Made by a program: the position numbers and the translations under genes. DNA of 64,000 bases, taken from assembly GCA_942159475.1 (NCBI GenBank), contig OW804097.1, positions 53,216,986-53,280,985 of the forward strand. Reading direction: 5' to 3'. Below the pieces are notes generated by a model. That model was not told the DNA's origin and ran no database searches. It was given only the letters and a program-made list of their open reading frames with translations. The stretch is from Sthenelais limicola. Taxonomy: Eukaryota > Annelida > Polychaeta > Phyllodocida > Sigalionidae. Numbering within the stretch: the stretch's first letter is position 1; each line of letters starts with the position of its first letter. Shown here one piece after another: positions 25,011 through 39,937 of this stretch.

Positions 25011-27199
25011 CTGTTACTTTAGAAGTTAACATTATGATGAAAACTTAGTTTATATTTTCTACATATCATCAGAGCAAGTACACCTTATTCATCCTCAATC
25101 ATTTGAAGCAAGTCGGCTGTCCATTACTTGAGGAACTCATTTATAGGCAGGTCAAATCTCCATAATCGCACAGTCATACATATATTACCCAAGTGATAAA
25201 TCTTCAAATGAAAAATGTTCAAAATTAACCCATGCATCATCCACATCCTACCTAGGGTCATGGGTGATAGGTTTCAAACGCTGTGTAGCAGAATATGTAG
25301 AAGTATGAAGTATTTCTATGAGCCTGGGGTATTGATTCAGAGTATCAATAATAGCAGTCAATGGGAGTGTAATGGAGGTATATACGGAAATGACCACCAT
25401 TCCATTGGTCACACTCCAACAATCAATATAAAAATAGAGAATCGAGGTCAGCACGAACTCAGGTTATATTCTGCGTGATCACAGAGATGGTATACGATAT
25501 GCTTGAAATAAATAGTGTCCACATTATTTAAATATAGATGGGACTAATTATATTATCACATGTGATAATTAGACCATATTTTTTACGTGACACAGGGATG
25601 TCCCTCTTTCGAGTCATAGGGGTGGGGGTATGGATCATCTAATCGTTATGAGTTAGTTTTTGAGGTACAATTATACATCGAAATGCGTTCGGTATGAATT
25701 ATAAGCATTGTGTTGAAATTTGAAAGCATAATTCCAATAAGAAATTTTCATAATCCGATTGGTGTTATTAACATCTCATGAGTCACTGAATACAAATTCC
25801 TTGTCTGTAATATTTGCTATTGGACTGGCCAATATATAAAAAGATACTAATAACAATTCATGCATATTTTGGTGACTTGACAATCGCTTATAATGTCTGC
25901 ATTCTTATAATGTCTGTATTCTAGTTTCTCCTTTGAGTGCTCGTTTGACCAGCCTATATTTTCCTAATTACATGTACCATGAATATCCTAATGATATATA
26001 TATATAATATATATACACTGATTTCCTTTGCAGCCTGGGATTTCTTTTTCAAATGTTCTTTCGATAATTATTCGTGTTATTCAATCTTAACCAAGACGAG
26101 TTTTCACTATCACAGAAGAAATACGTTTCTAAGGATTCTCTAAGATAGTGAGCTATATTTACATACATGTACACAACTAACCCCAATCAGGCTACCAGTG
26201 ATTAGAGGTAAACTAATATTCATGGTGTGGTGTTTCTGGTATTTCTCCCCCTGCACTAGACTGCTAGAGGAGTAAGTCATGTGTGTTGGATATAGGCCAA
26301 ACTATGAGAAGCTCATCATAGAGAACCTGTTGCTCACATCGACCTGAGTCACTCACTCCTTACTAATCACAAAACAATCTCCCTGTGAGAAACTATGTAC
26401 GCATGTCTTATTGAATATGTACATGTCTTAAATATAAGTATGAATACACCGCATAATAATGAGTGATATATAGTTTATATTTACAATATTAAATACATTA
26501 ATATATATGTAAATAATTTCAACAGTTAATTAAAGATAATTCATATCTAGGTAATATACAGGTAATCAATACAAATATCAACTGGTGAATATATCCCCAT
26601 GAATAATATTTTAAAGACCATCGCTAATTATAGGGAATGAATGGTTATCTTCACCAACTTGGTGAAAAATAGCTTCAGCCCTGCCTTAATAGTCTCTTTC
26701 ATGACAAAGTTGAATATGAATTAATGTCATCCAAAGTAACATAGCGAGACTATAAGGAATGAATGGCTAATGGTTATGTTGTCAGATATAAGGAAATACT
26801 TACTGTTTTCAATAAGCATGACGCCTGGAAATGGTAATCCTTTTCTATTTCAACACGTATATAATATAAACCCCAATAATAGTCCACCACGTAATTGTAT
26901 AAGTAAAATTCAGGCTATTGTTTATACCATGAACTGCTCCAAAATGATTGCATGAAACACAAATATTGAACTCTGAGAGAAGAGAGAGAGAGGCGTCTAT
27001 AGAAGATCTCTCAACAACTCTTTACTTCCAACTGAGAGAGGCAGAGTCACAGTCTGTACTTGTGTGTGTATACAAGACTTGACTGGGTATAGTACTAGTA
27101 GTGGTGTTGGTGGTAGAGGCGGGCGTTGAGCCACAATACAAGCGGATCTCTGCTTCCCTTACTCATCAACCCCCTACCTCGGCTACACACCTTCCTGAT

Positions 27200-27492
27200 C
27201 CACTGGATGAGAGAAGGAGAGAGGGGGCGGAGTGGAGAGAAGAGAGGGTGAGAGAGAGAAAGGACCCAAGAAGGGAGGGAGAAAGGAGATTAGAGAAAGG
27301 CAGACAGGGAGAAACCGGAGGGGGTATCTCTTCACCATCCCCTAGAGTTATATTTTATATTTTATTATCAAAATTTTCAAATCCATTTCAACATAAAAGA
27401 GAGATGAAACAAGGGGGGGGGGGAGGCGAAAGGAGAGGGGGAGAGGGAGAGAGAGAGGAGAGAGGGGGAGAGGACTGAGAGAGAGGGAGAGA
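27200..27492. repeat. GA/GGA-rich tracts
   Basis: Two purine-rich tracts (about 27205-27330 and 27405-27492, the latter with a run of about 12 G). A similar tract lies at 28515-28700. Open frames here are low-complexity artefacts. Confidence 0.8.
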
Positions 27493-30400
27493 GGTGAGGA
27501 TCGTATTCATAGTACTACAACTTAGTAGTATTAGTACTACTAACTACTCCAAGCAGGCTCCTCAAAACCACACCCATACTCACATAGCTAAACTTTTCAT
27601 AACCTCACTGGCTGCCCCCATGGCTCCTTCCTGGATAAGCTTTCATCTCATGTGCGCTACACATGCTAGACACTCTTTTTTACACGATTATAACAAATCA
27701 ACTTTATCAAAGTAAGGTCAGGCGAGGCATAGTTATACAGGTACGCCGACCATGAGGACAGGAACACGGAGGGATAGATAAGTCTTTCTAGACAAAGACA
27801 GAAACCAAATTGTATGACAAAATAAGCAATAACAAAAGCCTTCTGTTATTGAATTCGGTAAATGGGTGCCAGAAACTCTGAACCCATAATAGAGAACATA
27901 ATTTATTTATTCATAATTTCTTAAATAAATTATGGAGAATTATTCATAAATCATATGATATAGTCATACCTGCACATGGTAATGGCAATATTATTCATTA
28001 CAGGATACCCTAGCACCTAGTTCATTGCAGAACATCAGGTATGTAAGTCTATACCACCTAAACTTCATTTTACCAGGGACCCCCTGGAAGAGCTATGGTT
28101 TTCATAGAAGAGACGGCCTTTTCCGGTGTAAAATTGCCCCCCCTACACACACACACACACCAAAACACACACACACCTTAAACAATCTTTAAAATCATCT
28201 CAAGAATTAGAGGACATAAACGGAGACATATTTCAAGGTTCTGGAAAGGAGCATGAAGCTTGATGGAGGTTTTATTACTGCTGCATCTGCCTCGCGTGTT
28301 CCTGATGTACTTCAAAGAAAGGGGTGTGACTGGCTTATAGCTCCCGTCACATGAGCCACATTCCACAGGTATGTCACAGGCAAAGCTAGGCAACATGGCC
28401 ACATGAAACCCATTAAAGTACTATTTGGCCTCTGCTCATAATTTCAACCTAGAAAGTGTATGCATGCTAGATTCACTGGGTTCATAAATCTTAACATTCT
28501 GTCGCCAATGAGGGAGTCTGTTTAGAATGAGACAGAAAGTGAGAAAGGGACTGGGAGAGAGGGAGACAGACAGACAGACGACGCAGAGACAGAAAGACAC
28601 AGACAGAAAGAAATGGGTAAATAGATGGAGAGAGTGGAAAAGAAATAAGGAAGATAGAAAAACAAATAAGGAGAGAAGGGACAGGGAGGGGGAAGGTTTG
28701 TTAGCCATAACTCAGGAAGCGGAATTGAATTGAGACATGTCAATAACCACACCTGGAATGATCGTGAAAAACAGTTTTTCACCTTCGTGCTGTATAATTT
28801 CCCAACAACCCACCCTCATATTATTCATCTTCGCTTCCTTCGAACGATCGTTTTCCCCCGCAAACTCATGATGATTACCATTATCATTTGACACGAAAAT
28901 CCCCTACTCAGTGCTATACAGCATGACTCCATGTACCAAGAATGGAGGGGAGGGATAGACCCGAGGCAGGTAGTATTAGTAATATGTAATCACGGTGATC
29001 CGGATCTGCTGAGAGATCAGGTAATTCAGTGACGGGCACGTGGGCGTGTCCAACTACAAGCAACACCAGAGGACAGAGCCTCGTGCTTCCCTCAAACAAA
29101 GCACAACACCTTCTCCTCTCCCATATATCACGACCAATGCTACTTGAAGCATTCATTTTAATACAGTACCTTGCGGTGTCTAGACTCACTTGTAAACATA
29201 TATCATGAATTTATCAACATCTTGAGGGGATTCTTGCTTTATATATATGACAGATGGGGAACTAACTAGTAAGTGTCAAGAAATGCTGACAAAATGTTAA
29301 TGTATATCCTGAACTTAAAGCTATCATTCATTAAAAGCATGACGAAATGTAATATACAGTCTAAATTGTGTGATATTGTATATGTCTCACGTTTACGACG
29401 ATGCCGGATGGGTAACCTTATTAGCTGCCTCATAGAAAAATAGATGTAGGACGAAACAACAAAGGACAATCCAAGGAACATCTTTAATGGAAAGATAACA
29501 AAAAGATAATAAAAAAACAATCCACACTCTATACCATAATTAATTCCTAAGCGCAACACTAGTAATTTGAGCCTTGTAACAAAGAACAAGCCACAGAAAA
29601 ATATTGAAAAACAAAAATGAATACATTCCACACTATATATGCTTAAAACATGTACTTAATTAAACGCCCACCTATTACTCTAAAGACCCATTTTACAAGA
29701 GAGTATGAAACAACGAGCTGGACGAAATCGATTTATGGTTCACGGGAACGGCGACAAGTAAAACAATGTAACCTTGAATTATAGTACCCGAACCTCAGCG
29801 TTTAACTATAGGCTATAGCAGTGACTATAAGGTTACGAAAACACATATAGTGGCAGAACATGCATCATGTCTTTATCACCTTTTACACCACCTGTGTATC
29901 TGTCACATTCATATGATATATCTTGCATAATATATATAAAAAAATAACTATCATTATTTCAATGATGCTTCAATAAAATGGCCAGGGTTGTTTATAGATG
30001 CTTATATTAAGGATTATATAGATATTTCGATCCAACGCATTCTAAACGTACACTTTCTCAATATCACCCATCGACAAGTGAATGGTAGATCTAACTTTTT
30101 AACTTTTTAGTAACATGTTACTGCCCTAGAAACATTGTAATGCATGATAAGGACATGTGAAAATACGAATTGTCATCAAGGTAAGGCAAATCAGAGGGGT
30201 TATTTTAAGCTAGATATCAATTTAAAAATAGGCCGAGAGACCACCAATAGTCTGAGTAAAAATAGCCTTCAACAGAAGCACTAAATAACCATACTATTTC
30301 CTTTACAGAATAAACCCGACTGTTACCTAAGCGTGAGCGGTGGCAGTCTCCTGTGACACAACTCCGCCTCGTGCTATCTAGAAAGAAGAGGTTATGTTTA

Positions 30401-30532
30401 TTGAAGGAAGATCAAGTTTATATTGACGTTTGGTTACACACTCCTGAACCAAGCTCCCATATCATACTGCTCCATGGGAGTAGAAATCGGATTTCATATC
30501 ATACATGGAGCAGGGCATGAACATATAATATG

Positions 30533-30535
<3 letters not shown>

Positions 30536-30623
<88 letters not shown>
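30536..30623. repeat. (TA)n microsatellite
   Basis: About 43 perfect TA units; Tyr-Ile open frames on both strands derive from it. Confidence 0.98.
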
Positions 30624-30629
<6 letters not shown>

Positions 30630-32660
30630 CATTGGGCGAAAATGAGAGCGAAAATGAGGGAAAGTTTAATCACCATAATCGACACACTTAATGGCAAACC
30701 CAGAGGATTAATTAGCTAAAAGGAAAGGGAATATTTGTGAAACGTTTACTGGAACACCAGACAACAACTTGTGAACGAAAAAGTATACATATAATAAAAT
30801 GTATACATCTAAAAAAATATTACATTAGAATTTAATTAATTTAGATACAGAAGAGTATATTCTGTGCTTTCATGCTACTTCTAAAATAACCCACATGAAC
30901 AAATAAGTTTGAAGAGTTGGGAAACGCGACCGATCGACCAGGCCCATGCTGCATATAATTGGGTTGGGGGGTTTTCAGCCTGTATCTATTCTATAAGCAC
31001 ATGGGCAAAAGTATATCATTTTTGTTATTTCTGACAAAATATATTATTTCCTGTTTTCTGACAAATAACTGATTACCCAATGAACCGACCACTGTCCTAT
31101 AAAGACCCTCATTCATTCAAGGGAGAAAATTATGGTTATTTGTTTTACATTGCCCAGGTTAATAACCGCTAGAGGTCAAGGTAAAACAATATCATTCCAG
31201 CATTTTCGTAAACTATCCCACACAGAACAAGTTGATTAGTGCGTTTATATTATATATCCTTCTAAACTATGTGATATTCGTACTCTATTAGATCATTATG
31301 TATTCATAATGTGGACATATTAGACCAACTGATTTATTGCTCTTATGTGTTGGGGACATTAACAATGGAAACTCATCAAAGGCCTTTTTGATGAGTGAGG
31401 CATGAAGAGACTAAGTAATATTAACCTTAATATGGTCTATAGACAAAGCCTACTTTGACGATATTCGCCTAGAGTGGCCTTTATGTATACACAATGTCAT
31501 TTGTGACATATCAACCATCTGTTGCAGAGAGGATCTGGCCCGAATAAAAAAGAGCCAATATAGACACAGAGTGCGATCTGTATGGGACGTGTAAACTCAA
31601 TCATTTTAGAATCATGTACTGCTGCTTTCCTGATGCAGTATTTGAGATGAACAGGGAAACTCTTTTAACTATTAAAGCATATTAAGTGGACCGTGTGCGT
31701 AGGTAAAGCTAGGGACCTGTAGCCCTAAGGCGCGTTCCATGGGTGGTATTCCGACTCCATATTCGCAACCACTTGAAGGGAATGTGGTTCTTGACAAGAT
31801 TAGGTTAGAAATCATCAGCTTTGACAGGTTTTTATTCTTTAAAATCATGGAATGACATTTCATTGACTGATGGGTAAAAATATGTTTCTATTAATTGAAG
31901 TATGAATGTTGTGAAGAGTTCGCTAATCTAACCAATGACTTATCAAAACCATGAAAATGGCCTTCAAATGACCCCTTGAATCGTGAATATGTATGTACAT
32001 GCCATTCCAGGTAGTCTAACCTTATTATTAACACATTTTATTGAGCATCGATGGAATGGCGTTCCTATAATAAATCCGCTAATATCACTCGAGGAATCAT
32101 TCAAGGATGCTTTATTATTATTTCTGGACTTTTGATGCTTATGAAAGTAGGTTTTGGACTTGTATCACATTGCGTATGGTATGTCATTACATGAACACGG
32201 GCTAAACCAGACATCAGATAGTCTAACACCTCATAATATACAAGACAGCATGAAATCGGTTTTTGTATTAACATTCCTGAGAAGGGTCTACCGACCCCAT
32301 TCGGGTCGACCATACAGCTGCCCTCATGTCATTTTTATCAGCCTTTTCCTCTGTCCAGTTCATATTCCCCCATATCAATTGGTGTCAGATTTATTAGTTT
32401 GACTGTGTGGTACATGATACTAGTCGCATTTTTTAATATGATATCTATCAGACAGATAGATCAGATCTACTTATAAACAGTTGAACTTTCTGAATTAATT
32501 GAAGTATGGGCTTTCAATCGTTTTTGGGGCATAAGTAATAGTATTCAATCGTTGTGGCGTTATGGAGTTAAAACGGAGGAAAATGATAACTTAAAGCAAG
32601 AGGTGAGAAGAGGGAAGGGGAGAAGAGGAGTAGGGGGAAGGATGAAGAAGGGGGAGGGTA

Positions 32661-33062
32661 GTCGTAAAAAAAGTTGAAAGTTGGTCGAAAAAAAGTTGAA
32701 AGTTGGTCGTAAAAAAAGTTGAAAGTTTGTCAAAAAAAAGTTGAAAGTTTGTCGGAAAAAAAGTTGAAAGTTGGTTGGAAAAAAAGTTGAAAGTTGAAAG
32801 TTTTTTTGAAAAAAAAGTTGAAAGTTGGTCGGAAAAAAAGTTGAAAGTTGAAAGTTTTTTTGAAAAAAAAGTTGAAAGTTGGCCGGAAAAAAGTTGAAAG
32901 TTTTTTTGAAAAAAAAGTTGAAAGTTGGTCGGAAAAAAAGTTGAAAGTTGGTCGGAAAAAAAGTTGAAAGTTGGTCGAAAAAAAAAGTTGAAAGTTGGTC
33001 GGAAAAAAAGAGTTGAAAGTTGGTCGAAAAAAAAGTTGGTCGTAAAAGTCAGTCGTTCGTAA
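32661..33062. repeat. Minisatellite, about 23 bp unit
   Basis: About 18 irregular copies of AAAAAAAGTTGAAAGTTGGTCGG with length variation in the A-run and occasional GTTGAAAGTT duplications. The Phe/Asn-rich minus-strand frame is an artefact. Confidence 0.9.
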
Positions 33063-33189
33063 AAAAAATGAAAGCCTCATGGTTTAATCCAGCTTGTTCT
33101 TAAACAACTTTAATAATCATAAAATTCCCTAAATCGAATCATTTATATTTGCTAATAAACATCTAAATATTTAAAACATGATTTATCAC

Positions 33190-33556
33190 ATTACTTTTAC
33201 TTTCAACCATTTCTATAAGATGCAGAAACACCCAAAAAAGTTCCGTTCCGTTTCCTTCATTCAGATTCCATTTGCCATTACTTTTACTTTCAACCATTTC
33301 TATAAGATGCAGAAACACCCAAAAAAGTTCCGTTCCGTTTCCTTCATTCAGATTCCATTTGCCATTACTTTTACTTTCAACCAGTTCTATAAGATGCAGA
33401 AACACCCAAAAAAGTTCCGTTCCGTTTCCTTCATTCAGATTCCATTTGCCATTACTTTTACTTTCAACCATTTCTATAAGATGCAGAAACACCCAAAAAA
33501 ATTCCGTTCCATTTCCTTCATTCAGATTCCATTTGCCATTACTTTTACTTTCAACC
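33190..33556. repeat. Tandem array, 87 bp unit, 4.2 copies
   Basis: Four nearly identical 87 bp units start at 33190, 33277, 33364 and 33451, followed by 19 bp of a fifth. The period is a multiple of three and the unit has no stop in two plus frames and one minus frame. That produces three long repetitive open frames with no other support. Confidence 0.95.
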
Positions 33557-33582
33557 GGCCGAGCGGAGAGCTGTCAACTGGC

Positions 33583-33743
33583 TTACGTCACACTGTCTTA
33601 CACTGTCTTACGTCACAAAAGAGGTGCCGACTCCCAGACTACACTGTCTTACGTCACAAAAGAGGTGCCGACTCCCAGACTTGTCAACATTGCCACGTGC
33701 AAAGTAATACCGTCCCTTGGGTTGAGTAAAAAAAGTGACGTCA
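33583..33743. promoter_or_regulatory. Cluster of CRE/bZIP-type sites
   Basis: TTACGTCA occurs at 33583-33590, 33608-33615 and 33649-33656, and the full palindromic CRE TGACGTCA at 33736-33743. An E-box CACGTG lies at 33694-33699. The motifs are seen directly; regulatory activity is inferred. No transcription start or coding exon is visible next to it. Confidence 0.4.
33600..33681. repeat. Tandem duplication, 41 bp unit, 2 copies
   Basis: Two identical 41 bp units (33600-33640, 33641-33681), each with TTACGTCAC and GTGCCGACTCCC. Confidence 0.95.
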
Positions 33744-36700
33744 GAATTCTGGGATTCCCCTTCCTATCATGTCAACATACCTGACAGAACAACGTGTCTC
33801 CCCGAATAATTATGAGGTTTTTTTCTCTGGATGAACTAACACACAGATCAAAGTTAACCCAGGCATCAAGAGCTATGTAACTTGGTCACGAGTTGGTGCA
33901 CGTCCAAAGTAGACCCAAGAATGATATCCACAGATATATCCTGAAGATAAAGCTTAAATCTTCTTTTAAAATAGTCTCACTTATGTAGCTGGAGGGGAAC
34001 CAAGATTTAGGATGAAGAGACTATATAGCACATAATGGCAATATCTACAAACCGGGATTAACCACAATGGTATTTGGGGTACAAGTGTGGTTAATGCCAA
34101 ACCACTAACTTCCTTCTTTAGTGCGTTATTGTACATAATACACGGAATAGGCAATTCATGTTGTTTCAGCATTTTCCCTTTGAACGTATAAAGTAGCTAG
34201 GTCCACATATGAACCCATACAAAATACTGCTTAACAGTGCAAGGTTAAGGGTATAAATGTGTAAGTTATGTAATATATTGAGGACTCATATCGGTAAATT
34301 GCAAAATAATCAACAACTTCAAGCAACTCAAGATACGTACATCGTTGCCTCAAGGCTATAACCTCAAATAGGCGCTACAAACTTAGAGTCTATTTTACTC
34401 TGAGCTATATCATATAATACATCCTTAGAGTATATCTTTGACTCTAAGATATATTTAAACAATTATATTTACCATGAGTCCGTATTCAAACATTTTTCAT
34501 ATTTTTGTTCTTTTGAACCAAGCCCTTTTGGGGGGTCTCGACCATTCCTTTGCCTTTGGAAGAAAAAGGTATGTCTCCTTTTGTTTAAATGGAGCCATTG
34601 GATCGATGCTTCTCCAACCTAAGGGCGAGACTAAGCAAATATGAGTAACAAAACAGCTGTCTGACATCACCAGATGGCCCATCATTTTGATCGTGAAATC
34701 TGTAACAAATACACAGTGGTCACATGTCCAAGTTTTAGATTATATACTTCTACTACCAGTCCGTTCATATAACATAGGTCAGCTGGAGGAGCATTTAAGG
34801 GAGTGAGTGATATCACGATTATCATTTCAATTAGCTACGGATGACTTCAATCGCATTTCCTCTGCCAAATATATTAATTGAAAATAATTGTCTTCAACAC
34901 AGTACAGTACAGTTTAGTCCATGGAGGCAAAGAGGAAAAGCTCGTTTACGTTAGTACAATGAGTGTATCTAGGCAATTCAATCTTCTTTTTTGTAGCTTT
35001 TTATTCAGGCAATTGAATCTTAATTGTAGTGGATTGTCAAAATATCAAGAAAGTAAATTAAAGAAAGAAGTAAACCAAGAAATAAAAAGTAGAGTAGTTC
35101 CCAATTTACTATCTCCAGTTACTTGCACTGGACCCGGGATCGAAAGCAAACATAGCTCTTCAATTTGTGGCAAATTGATGTCATATTCAATCAATGTAAC
35201 TGTCATAGAATAAGACAAAAGTAAAATGCAATTAATACTATGTGTACACTACTAGGATGCTATAGAATGCATTGATTAGTGTTTCAAAACGGCAACACTA
35301 ATACTTACATAGGATAGAAATCCTATTTTTACCAATCTATTTACCCAGTAAATATTGGCCAGCATGTGGGATTAATTGGGGGCCAACAGACTCTGTGTCG
35401 TTTATATTGGAAGCGCTGCCAATGGGATCTGGTGGATGAGCGAGGACGTGGATTAAGATGTTGATCCCGGTCCATCTCTACCTTAGGAAGTACAGATTAA
35501 CACCAACTGTGTACACAGTCACTGTGCCCCATTCAGAACTCTGACTCCTGCATTCCAGTATTAGGCCAAGAATATTCAGAGCTAGAAACACCTAAGACAA
35601 AATCATATAGTACACAGGATTGAATGTAGACTTGTATAAGTCGTTAAATTTCTTTTTGTTCATAAACGAAAGGTTGAAAAACAAATAAAACTAACATATT
35701 AGAGGACTTGATGCTAGTCTAGAGTGAATGTATATTAAAACATTACTGGTTGGAAACAAGTGTTTATTTAACATTATATTCAATCAACAGTTAAGCTGAT
35801 TTATTCTAGTTGGTCTGCCCTTTATCTGGAAATGTAGGGTAAAGTCTGGGGCGAAACTAGCCCATACAATGACATTTCTTTTCCGAGATAATTTAGGGTA
35901 GGGGCAAATGCAGCACGACGGGCAAATAAATAATAGATATGAAGGTTCAGGGGGAATGTTTCTAATAATACCAAGCACATCCCGCCTGTTTCAGGGGGAA
36001 AACCCCTCCTCCGATACCCTTTTCAATGGAATTGTATCTTTGTCCATAATAAGAGACTTCTTTTCCATGTTTCACCTTATAGTGAAATGTTATATTATGA
36101 TTAATTACTCATTCTAGCTGGACAAGCTTTGGAAATCCTCCAAAAAACATTTGGGCTTCTACTACCCAGGTGTTGTAATGAAGACCTCGACTTTGGCTGT
36201 ATGGCGAAATATTCCTCACACACACACGATAGACCCTGGACTTATGCATCGACCATGAGTATAGTAAAATCTGTCTATTAATATTATCCTGACGCCCGAG
36301 AGGCTGGCCTCAAGTGTCGAGGTATTCGGATTATATGGGATCATCATAAAAGACATTTACAGTAAGTGGACTGGCCCCAACTCTACTACAATGCACTATG
36401 TCATTAGAGAAATGTCAGTATTAAGCAGAGATTTACAGTCTACAAATGGAAGGCAATGTCTCTCCACAAGCAATATACCCTGCATTATAGCGACAGATAC
36501 TATTGGTCATTTTGCATGCAAATACAGTCATGAAATGTCAGTGGGGGAGTATATACACATAAAGTTCTGTGTCTGTATAGGTCCCGACTGGAGCTCCTGC
36601 ACGGAATGACTCCAGTCTAGTGGACTAGGTAAAGCATGTATGGAATCTGTACAATTAACGAAGAATTCCTGCATACAGAAACTACATAAAACCAGTGGAG

Positions 36701-39700
36701 TCTGACAAAAAGATCTGCTTCGGGACCTCTCACACTACTCCCCCTTTTTAACTTCAAGACATTAGAACTATATTGTCTTACACTCTATTTGGGACCTTTT
36801 GGGAGCGGCGCCCCATAGGTTTAACCAGTGACCGCTTTGATGTTTACTCTCAGTAGGACTCAAACAGAGTGTACTTGGTATTTGTGTTAAACCTCCTGTA
36901 TTTTTCCTACAATGTAAACCGAACTATTCAAGGTTTAACACAACAAAATACAGAGTCTAGTCAGAGAATAAGCTGGAAAAAAATAAGTAACTGATTTCAA
37001 TTTAGTTAGATTTCATTCCTCTTTGAATTGCTGAAACGACAAATATCTTCAAGCTATGAATAATAGAATTGATTATTTATAGGGCTAATAGTATATACAA
37101 AGTGGATTGAAAATGTCCCAGGGGCATTTTGGTAGCCAGTGTATGCATAACATACATGGATATCCACTCAGAGAGAAATAGGCATTCCTAAACATTATCA
37201 TATATATAAGAATTACCCTAACATCTATAAAGATCAACATCCTTCCAGAGGCATGCTCTGTTAACAACAGCTTAATAAATAGGAGCTCTGTGTAAAAGAA
37301 ATTGCTCTGAAATAGGAGTAAGCAACTATTTGGGGACCGCCAATTCATTATATTAGGAGAAATCAAAACCCTTCCTTGATCAGATATGAAGGATTGCATT
37401 TAGAGATCCAAGTATAAGCCAAGGAAAAGCAGGGGCGGTTCAATGGTAAGCTATCAAGGGGTCACTATCTCGTCCATTAACATCAGGTGATGGTATCTAA
37501 GAGTAGATGTTTGCATTAATCTAGTAAGTAGCCCCTTGGTCCTCGCCAACTACTCCAATAGCATATTTTGACCCCACATACCCTGAATACCACTCAGTCA
37601 GCGGAGATCAATCAACCCTCAAGACCAAGAGCTTTCCATTGCCTCTCACCCAAAAGCCCAAAAGATAAATGGTCTTTCTCAGAGCTGGAGAATTTGTTTA
37701 GCAAACATGGACGTATGTTCAGATCTATAGCTAAAAGTGAAGGTCTGGGTGGTGGAGTTTTTGTAATATATTGGAAAAATCCGCTGGGAGGATGGCAAGA
37801 TGTACAAAAACAAGGAATTTTAATTAGAATAGTCACAACAAAAACGGTAGATACGACGGAATAACAAACTTCTATAGGGTCAAACATTGATTATTTCGAC
37901 TTCGATGTAATTCGAAGTATCCATTGATATGTAGTAATGCAGTCGAAATAGTAGTAAAACTTTATTTATATAAGAGAGGAAAGTTTCCGAAGCTAAAACG
38001 CAACTTACAGATTCCATTATTCAGTCATCACATATTGTATACCTTCTGAAATCATTCGATGTCTTACAATCCAGAGATTTCAGACTAAGAAAGCTCAGTT
38101 GACACAAGAAAAAAAGGCTTTTGTTCTTCGAGAACGCAAATACCACTATGGCTTAAATTGATAAAAAAAAAATACAACGTTTAACGTATTCAAGAAGGAC
38201 TTAAGAATATATTAACTTTAGAACATTAGTGGAATATTCTTCTTTTTTTTGTAACAGATCATCACCTAATTAGCTCATTTACCTACACGATTTAATGGAA
38301 GGATTTTTAAAAGTAAAACGATCTTTAAGGCGAACACATACAGGTATGTTCAGTTACATCTCAAAGGAATAGACTAAGCTTAAGGGGGTTCACTAATTTC
38401 AGAAGAATACTCTTTTTTGCTAAAAGAAATACTGATTCAAATAAGCTGGAGGGCGTTGACTAATTTCAGAAGAATACATCATTTCCTAAGACCTAACTAA
38501 AGTGTATAATTCCCAGGAAGAACTAAAAACAAGGGAGAAGGTCTAATCTTTCCAGTGAACAGTGACAGAGAAAATATAGATTTGGTGACAAGAAAAATAG
38601 AAACATCAATAATAATGTTAATAAAATAATGTCCAACAATTATAATTCGAGATTGAGGAGTTACACCAAAGCTTACATACCGCTACGTGACATCAATTAT
38701 ATTATTTTGTTCTATCATATTCAATTAATGAAATGCAAGCTGGAGAATATATGAGGGATAAACGAAGTTGACAGAATACAAAATAATGAGTGAGAAATGC
38801 GTGTATACAATCGATCATAGGTCAAGGGGTGTGTATACATGCAATATATAATATCGGCTTGATAAATGTCCTTTACATCACATGAAAATCCTGTACCGAT
38901 AATATGCATTTGGTAAACATGAGAAACATTATTGATCCAGAGTCTAGATATAAACAGATACTGATAGCTCTCTACAACCCTCAAGGGATCACATATATAT
39001 GCATATCAAATGAGCTGCACTGGTAACTAATGAGATCCAAATCCCATAACGGTAAAATTAAAGAGGCGAGTGAAAACAACAACACTTACGGGCCTCAACG
39101 GGACTTAATAATCTGTACACACTTGACCCGAAATCAACTCAACAATAGCTCCAAGGAAAGGAATCACCCATGGGGGAAATCCCTGGGGAAATATAGAATG
39201 AAAAGGACCAGGAATAATACCTGGGGGACCACCTGCAGAGAAAGGCAATAGGCAGTTTCTCCTCTATTACATTACAAATAGACCGCCCCAGTCTATTATC
39301 GACACGCTTCTAAAACGGGTTTTCCTATTCTGTGCTGAGTACAAGATGAATGGGGAAAACTCACGTTCACGGCTGGTGTGTATGCCCCCCACGGGTAATA
39401 CCTCTAAAATATATCACGAGGAGACATGTATGCATAAATGTGGAGAGTTTGGGTATGCTTCTAGTAATTAGTGTATACTGTGGGTAGAGCAATATGTATG
39501 TTTCGAGCGTTCTCTTCTATGATAACGCAGACATTCATTGGAAAATAAGGAAAAGGCCATAATGGGCAACAACATTACGATCGAATAATTATTAAATTAA
39601 ATATATAGCACTGTTTTTGGATTTTAATAGAGAAATATAATTCTCAAATATAATGAAAATATTTAAAAGTAAAGCTCTCTCACTCTGAAGTTAAAGGGAA

Positions 39701-39937
39701 AATTATGAGATGCGACCGATGATTCATGAATAACATTTTTACATAAGATTTTTTCCCCGAAAAAATACGCTGAATAAATAAGAGGATGTGAGGTCTCCAC
39801 AAAACCAAAAATGAATAAGTAAGAAATAATTACAAAACATTAGGGTCGACATTAAAAAGTCCTCGAATTTCTAGGAGATTAATAGATAGCTTCACCCGAC
39901 AATTTTTAGTACCAAGATATCATATCCGAGGATATGA

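Noticed and set aside
28914..29189. 91-codon minus-strand frame
   Set aside because: No family, no clear splice sites; composition not coding-like enough to call.
30423..30719. Tyr-Ile repeat open frames
   Set aside because: Translation of a TA microsatellite.
32661..33681. CRISPR-like array
   Set aside because: Units are directly abutting without unique spacers, and the genome is eukaryotic.
32730..33784. Long repetitive open frames (up to 183 codons)
   Set aside because: Produced by the 23 bp and 87 bp tandem arrays; no start context, domain or splice support.
35333..35480. Minus-strand frame beginning EMDRDQHLNPRPRS
   Set aside because: Open for about 45 codons with a nearby GTAAGT, but the frame stops before that donor and no family is evident.
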